The notes under the pieces were generated by a model, which was not told where the DNA came from, did no database searches, and saw only the letters and a program-made list of their open reading frames with translations. The translations under genes were made by a program, and so were the position numbers. This document shows, piece after piece, positions 61,179-64,000 of a DNA stretch of 64,000 nt (position 1 is the stretch's first letter; every line of letters starts with the position of its first letter). The DNA is from Amycolatopsis nalaikhensis (GTDB lineage: Bacteria > Actinomycetota > Actinomycetes > Mycobacteriales > Pseudonocardiaceae). Location: NCBI RefSeq assembly GCF_030264295.1, contig NZ_CP127173.1, positions 3,789,501-3,853,500 on the forward strand. Direction: 5' to 3'.

Positions 61179-61937
61179 ATGACACCGCTTTCCGCACCCG
61201 TTCCGCCCGTTCCCGCCGATGTCCGCCCCGGCACCGTTGCCTGGCTGCGCGCCTCCGTCGCGCGGTTCAGCAACGGCGGCGACCACGTCCGGCGGCGCGC
61301 TCTGGCCGTCGACGCCCTCACCTCGGTCGACGTGGAAGCCTTGCGGGACAACGCTTTCACGCGCACTCGAACCATCGTCGCCGCGCTTGACGACTTCGAC
61401 GTGATGGCCGAGATCGCGCGGCCGGTGCCGGTCGGGGTGCTCGCGGAGGCGCTCGGCCTGCCGGACGTCTCGGCGGACGTCACGCCGGTGGCCGCCGCCT
61501 ACCACCCGCACGTGACGCCGGACGCGGAAGCCGAAGCCGCGCTCGGACGGCTGGTCTCGGTCTGCGGCGGCCCGACCGAACTCGCGGCCGCGCGCATCGG
61601 GCTGCTCGTCCAGGCCTGCGACGCCACCGCGGGCCTCATCGGCAACGAGCTTTCCGCGCGGCTGAGCGGAAAACCCGTCGGGCAGCCGGTCCTGCGCACC
61701 CGCCGCCGGATCGACGGCGAGGACGTCGCGGTGTCACTGGCCGGGACGCCGTTCGGGGCCGGACCGCGTGCCTGCCCGGGTTCGGCGCACGCGACCGCCC
61801 TCGCGGCCGGCGTTCTCCAGGCGTTGCAGGGGTTCCGCCTGACAGAAGCGGAAACGACGTGGGTGTCGTCGCCGAATCTCCGGATGCCCGCGCGGCTGCG
61901 GGTGACCCGCGACGGAACTGTCGGTGCCCTCTGCTAA
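61179..61937 (+). CDS. Very short cytochrome P450-like protein
   Basis: A 252-residue protein (normal bacterial P450s have about 400). The heme-ligand loop PFGAGPRACPG (191-201) with Cys199 is intact. An I-helix-like segment LLVQACDATAGLIGN (142-156) and an N-terminal C-helix-like DHVRRRALAVDAL (35-47) are also present. The distance from the I-helix to the Cys loop is about 45 residues instead of about 100, and I cannot see the K-helix ExxR. It could bind heme but probably is not a normal monooxygenase. It is not frameshifted; the next gene starts at its end. ATG at 61179. Confidence 0.75.
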   Translation: MTPLSAPVPPVPADVRPGTVAWLRASVARFSNGGDHVRRRALAVDALTSVDVEALRDNAFTRTRTIVAALDDFDVMAEIARPVPVGVLAEALGLPDVSADVTPVAAAYHPHVTPDAEAEAALGRLVSVCGGPTELAAARIGLLVQACDATAGLIGNELSARLSGKPVGQPVLRTRRRIDGEDVAVSLAGTPFGAGPRACPGSAHATALAAGVLQALQGFRLTEAETTWVSSPNLRMPARLRVTRDGTVGALC

Positions 61938-61974
61938 GACTTACCGCGTTCATCTCCTGGGGAAGGCGCGGAAA

Positions 61975-62337
61975 TTGCTGTACTTGGATGGTCTGCTCGG
62001 CGTCGTCACGCTCGGGCTGTGGATCTTCTGCCTCGTCGACGTGATCACCACCGACGAATCGTCCTGCCGCAACCTGCCGAAGGGGCTGTGGCTGCTGCTC
62101 GTGCTGGTGGTGCCGCTCGTCGGCTCGATCATCTGGCTGGTGGCGGGCCGTCCGCAGCAGTACGCCACGCGGGCCCGCGGCCCGTACGAGCGCACCGCGC
62201 CGGCGTACCCGGAGTACGACCGCCCGGGCCGGTTCGCGGCGACGAGCCCCGAAGACGACGAGGAGTTCCTCCGCAAGTGCCGCGAGCGCGCGGAGGCTCA
62301 GCGGAAGCTGGCCCGCGAGAAGCGCGCCGAGGACTGA
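61975..62337 (+). CDS. PLDc_N-domain membrane protein
   Basis: A protein of about 120 residues. LLYLDGLLGVVTLGLWIFCLVDVI and LWLLLVLVVPLVGSIIWLVAG are two membrane spans with the intervening TTDESSCRNLPKG, which is the PLDc_N (phospholipase D-nuclease N-terminal) domain. A charged tail ends RKLAREKRAED. TTG at 61975 follows CTGGGGAAGG; GTG at 61924 would overlap the P450-like gene. The role is unknown; many actinobacterial proteins of this size exist. Confidence 0.75.
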   Translation: MLYLDGLLGVVTLGLWIFCLVDVITTDESSCRNLPKGLWLLLVLVVPLVGSIIWLVAGRPQQYATRARGPYERTAPAYPEYDRPGRFAATSPEDDEEFLRKCRERAEAQRKLAREKRAED

Positions 62338-62341
62338 GCCA

Positions 62342-62458
62342 AGCGCCCCAAGGCGGCCTTGGTTGCGTCTGACGCACCGAAGGCCACCTTGGTTGCGTCT
62401 CACGCACCGAAGGCCACCTTGGTTGCGTCTCACGCACCGAAGGCCACATTGGGGCGCT
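62342..62458. repeat. 30-bp-unit palindromic array, copy 3 (117 bp)
   Basis: It is bounded by AGCGCCCCAA and TTGGGGCGCT like the copies at 17104 and 25739, but it has three 30-bp units of the form ACCGAAGGCCACCTTGG plus TTGCGTCTCACGC. It is exactly 30 bp longer than the 87-bp copies. It lies between convergent genes, and the MarR stop codon (62457-62459) uses its last two bases. Confidence 0.85.
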
Positions 62459-62921
62459 AGCAGCCCGGGCCCTCGCAAGTGGCGCGTTCGTAGGCCTCCA
62501 GCGTCGAGATCACCAGCTGCCGCTCGGCGGGGCTCAACGGCGCCAGCGCGTCACTCCACGCCTTCGCGCCGCGCGCCAGCCAGGCGTCGACCGCCGGGCG
62601 CTTGTCCGGGGTGATGCTGACGATCGTGCGGCGGCGGTCGGCCGGGTCCTCCTCGCGGTTCAGCACGCCCTGGCGGCTGAGGTCGCCGACCATCAGGCTC
62701 GCCGTCGTCGGGGCGACCTGCAGGCGGGTGGCCAGCTCCGTCACCGTCATCGGGCCGTCGAACAGCAGGTACGACAGCAGCGAGAGGTGCCGCGGCGCCA
62801 GCGCGCAGCCGTTCAGCTCCTCGGGGACCGGGGTCCGCTTGGCCCGGCCGACCAGACGCGGCATGAGCAGCAGCAGCTGCCGCACGCCGTCCTCGACGCT
62901 CGGTCCGGCCTCCGTTGACAC
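62457..62921 (-). CDS. MarR-family transcriptional regulator
   Basis: A 154-residue regulator with the MarR winged helix (GPMTVTELATRLQVAPTTASLM, then the wing DRRRTIVSITPDKRPAV). GTG at 62921 follows GGGAGGTCAGG; the longer frame to 63137 is not supported. A perfect palindrome (62946-62960) lies 25 bp upstream of the start and also faces the divergent DDN-like gene. It probably represses both. Confidence 0.88.
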   Translation of the reverse strand: MSTEAGPSVEDGVRQLLLLMPRLVGRAKRTPVPEELNGCALAPRHLSLLSYLLFDGPMTVTELATRLQVAPTTASLMVGDLSRQGVLNREEDPADRRRTIVSITPDKRPAVDAWLARGAKAWSDALAPLSPAERQLVISTLEAYERATCEGPGC

Positions 62922-62945
62922 CCCTGACCTCCCGTCGGTAACTTT

Positions 62946-62960
62946 GTTTGCAAAGCAAAC
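62946..62960. promoter_or_regulatory. MarR operator candidate
   Basis: GTTTGC-AAA-GCAAAC is a perfect inverted repeat in the 100-bp gap between the divergent MarR and DDN-like genes, within the AT-rich run AACTTTGTTTGCAAAG. This size and symmetry fit MarR dimers. Confidence 0.6.
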
Positions 62961-63021
62961 GCATCGGGCTCGCCCGAGCGTACTCGCACCGGTCGAGCGT
63001 ACCGGCAGAACAGGGGATCCC

Positions 63022-63444
63022 ATGACCGCGCCAGCCGACATGAACGAGTTCAACAAGCAGGTCGCCGACGAGTTCCGCGCCAACGAAGGCAAGGTCGGGG
63101 GCATGTTCGCCGACAAGAACGTGCTCCTGCTCACCACGACCGGCGCGAAGAGTGGCCAGCCGCGCCTTTCGCCGTTGGTCTACACCCGCGACGGCGACCG
63201 CTACGTCATCGCCGCGTCCATGGGTGGCGCGCCGAAGAACCCGGCCTGGTACCACAACCTCGTTGCGAACCCGAAGGTCACCGTCGAGGTCGGCACCGAG
63301 AAGTTCGAGGCCACGGCCACGGTGATCGAGGACCGCGCCGAGCGCGACCGCCTCTACGCCGGCATGGTCGCGCACGCCGAGGGCTTCGCCGACTACGAGA
63401 AGAAGACGACCCGGGTCATCCCGATCGTGGTCCTCGAGCGCTAG
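63022..63444 (+). CDS. DDN-family F420-dependent nitroreductase-like protein
   Basis: A 140-residue split beta-barrel protein. LLLTTTGAKSGQPRLSPLVY, PKNPAWYHNLVANPKVTVEV and the closing TTRVIPIVVLER are hallmarks of the deazaflavin-dependent nitroreductase (DDN) family, which use reduced F420. The natural substrate is probably a quinone or related oxidant. ATG at 63022 follows AGGGGA. It is divergent from a MarR regulator across a palindrome. It overlaps the convergent acyltransferase by 4 bp. Confidence 0.9.
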   Translation: MTAPADMNEFNKQVADEFRANEGKVGGMFADKNVLLLTTTGAKSGQPRLSPLVYTRDGDRYVIAASMGGAPKNPAWYHNLVANPKVTVEVGTEKFEATATVIEDRAERDRLYAGMVAHAEGFADYEKKTTRVIPIVVLER

Positions 63445-64000
63445 GACACCGACGCCGTCACGGGAGCGGGCTCGACGCGGGTCTCGGCCAGGCGCCGGGC
63501 TTCGCGGCGGGCCTCCTTCCGGGCGATGAGCCGCTTGCCGACGTCGATCAGGGGCTTCTCGACCCAGCGGTGGATCAGGTCCGCGATCGCCAGGCCGACC
63601 AGGAACACCGTCACCGCCGACGTCGTCTTGTTCTGCGCGAGCCCGGGCACCGCCTGCACGACGACGAAGTGCACCGGTCCCTGCAGCAGGTAGAGCGAGT
63701 ACGAGCGTTCGCCGACGAACCGCATCGGGGCCGTGCCGAGCAGCCACCGCAGTGGGCCCGGGCTCACCAGCACGATCAGCAGCAGCATGGTCAACACCGC
63801 GTACGCGACGAGCAGCAGCAGGTTCTGCCGCCCCCCGTTGAAGAGGCTGTCGAGGTTGACGTGCAGCAGCGCGAACGCGCCGACGATCGGGATCGCCGCC
63901 AGCGGGTGCGTCAACGGCCTCAGCAGCGCGTACCCGCGGCGGTAGTGCAGCAGGATCGCCAGCAGGCAGCCGGCGGCCAGGATGAAGTAGTGGATGCTCG
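63441..64000 (-). CDS. Membrane acyltransferase (acyltransferase 3 family), C-terminal part
   Basis: Only the C-terminal 185 or so residues are in the window; the frame stays open to the right edge (SIHYFILAAGCLLAILL). Several membrane spans are followed by MRFVGERSYSLYLLQGPVHF, the typical late motif of acyltransferase 3 (OatA-like) proteins that acylate sugars or cell-wall polymers. A basic tail (IARKEARREARR) follows the last span. The catalytic N-terminal region with its histidine is outside the window. Confidence 0.85.
   Translation of the reverse strand, partial: SIHYFILAAGCLLAILLHYRRGYALLRPLTHPLAAIPIVGAFALLHVNLDSLFNGGRQNLLLLVAYAVLTMLLLIVLVSPGPLRWLLGTAPMRFVGERSYSLYLLQGPVHFVVVQAVPGLAQNKTTSAVTVFLVGLAIADLIHRWVEKPLIDVGKRLIARKEARREARRLAETRVEPAPVTASVS

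Noticed and set aside
62342..62458. Regular 30-bp repeats considered as a CRISPR array
   Set aside because: There are no spacers: the units are contiguous and only three, and no cas genes are present.

Overview
The window is chromosomal DNA from a very GC-rich, mycothiol-producing actinomycete. It most resembles Amycolatopsis or a close Pseudonocardiaceae relative. This is inferred from an S-(hydroxymethyl)mycothiol dehydrogenase, an actinobacterial integration host factor, F420-type oxidoreductases, an ECF41-type sigma factor, frequent GTG/TTG starts, leaderless or ATGA-coupled genes, and several families of long palindromes between genes. No rRNA, tRNA, CRISPR array, prophage or replication origin was seen. 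About 67 protein genes are supported. Two are cut by the window edges, one carries a frameshift, and one is an IS transposase.

Layout, left to right. 1-2.4 kb: start of glpD, a TetR regulator and a divergent alkyl-DHAP-synthase-like flavoprotein sharing one palindromic start region. 2.3-6.2 kb: mycothiol-dependent formaldehyde dehydrogenase, a GGCT/AIG2-like gene, a small HAD protein, and an ECF41 sigma factor facing its typical partner, a carboxymuconolactone-decarboxylase-family gene. 6.2-10.3 kb: secreted C39-like peptidase, thioesterase, Tat-exported phosphoesterase, DUF4190 membrane protein. 10.4-13.4 kb: sugar ABC importer without an ATPase. 13.5-19.2 kb: acyl-CoA ligase, a free-standing mIHF with a structured leader, isochorismate synthase, phosphopantetheinyl transferase, acyl-CoA dehydrogenase. 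19.2-24.2 kb: an enoyl-CoA hydratase / acyl-CoA ligase / TetR operon divergent from an amidohydrolase. 24.2-30.3 kb: mixed housekeeping genes, including a frameshifted DtxR/MntR regulator and an AlkB homologue. 30.3-35.4 kb: pxpC-pxpB-pxpA, a DUF1445 hydro-lyase and an MFS transporter divergent from a GntR regulator, probably for 5-oxoproline or a related acid. 35.6-51.9 kb: a polysaccharide locus described below. 51.9-58.2 kb: flavin oxidoreductase, DUF2306 protein, acyl-CoA dehydrogenase, bifunctional salicylyl/anthraniloyl-CoA hydroxylase and a RidA protein. 58.2-59.5 kb: an IS481-family element. 59.5-64 kb: PaaX regulator, acetyltransferase, a very short P450-like protein, PLDc_N membrane protein, MarR regulator with a divergent F420 enzyme, and a truncated acyltransferase.

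The most coherent system lies at 35.6-51.9 kb. Four secreted hydrolases (GH18, GH30, GH75 chitosanase, GH16 beta-glucanase) all carry the same ricin-B-type lectin module. They sit beside two ROK regulators, a five-gene oligopeptide-type ABC importer and a cytoplasmic GH1 beta-glucosidase. The enzyme set matches the main polymers of fungal cell walls (chitin, chitosan, beta-1,3- and beta-1,6-glucan), so a fungal-wall degradation and uptake locus is inferred.

The most unusual non-coding signals are repeat families at gene ends. (1) A 44-bp palindrome has fixed outer ends and loop but a changing, self-complementary inner stem; it occurs four times, two copies supply a gene's stop codon, and one is split by the IS with a 17-bp duplication. 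(2) An array bounded by AGCGCCCCAA and TTGGGGCGCT is built from 30-bp units, two in two copies and three in the third. (3) A 20-bp palindrome sits twice inside an acyl-CoA ligase gene and encodes a repeated peptide there.
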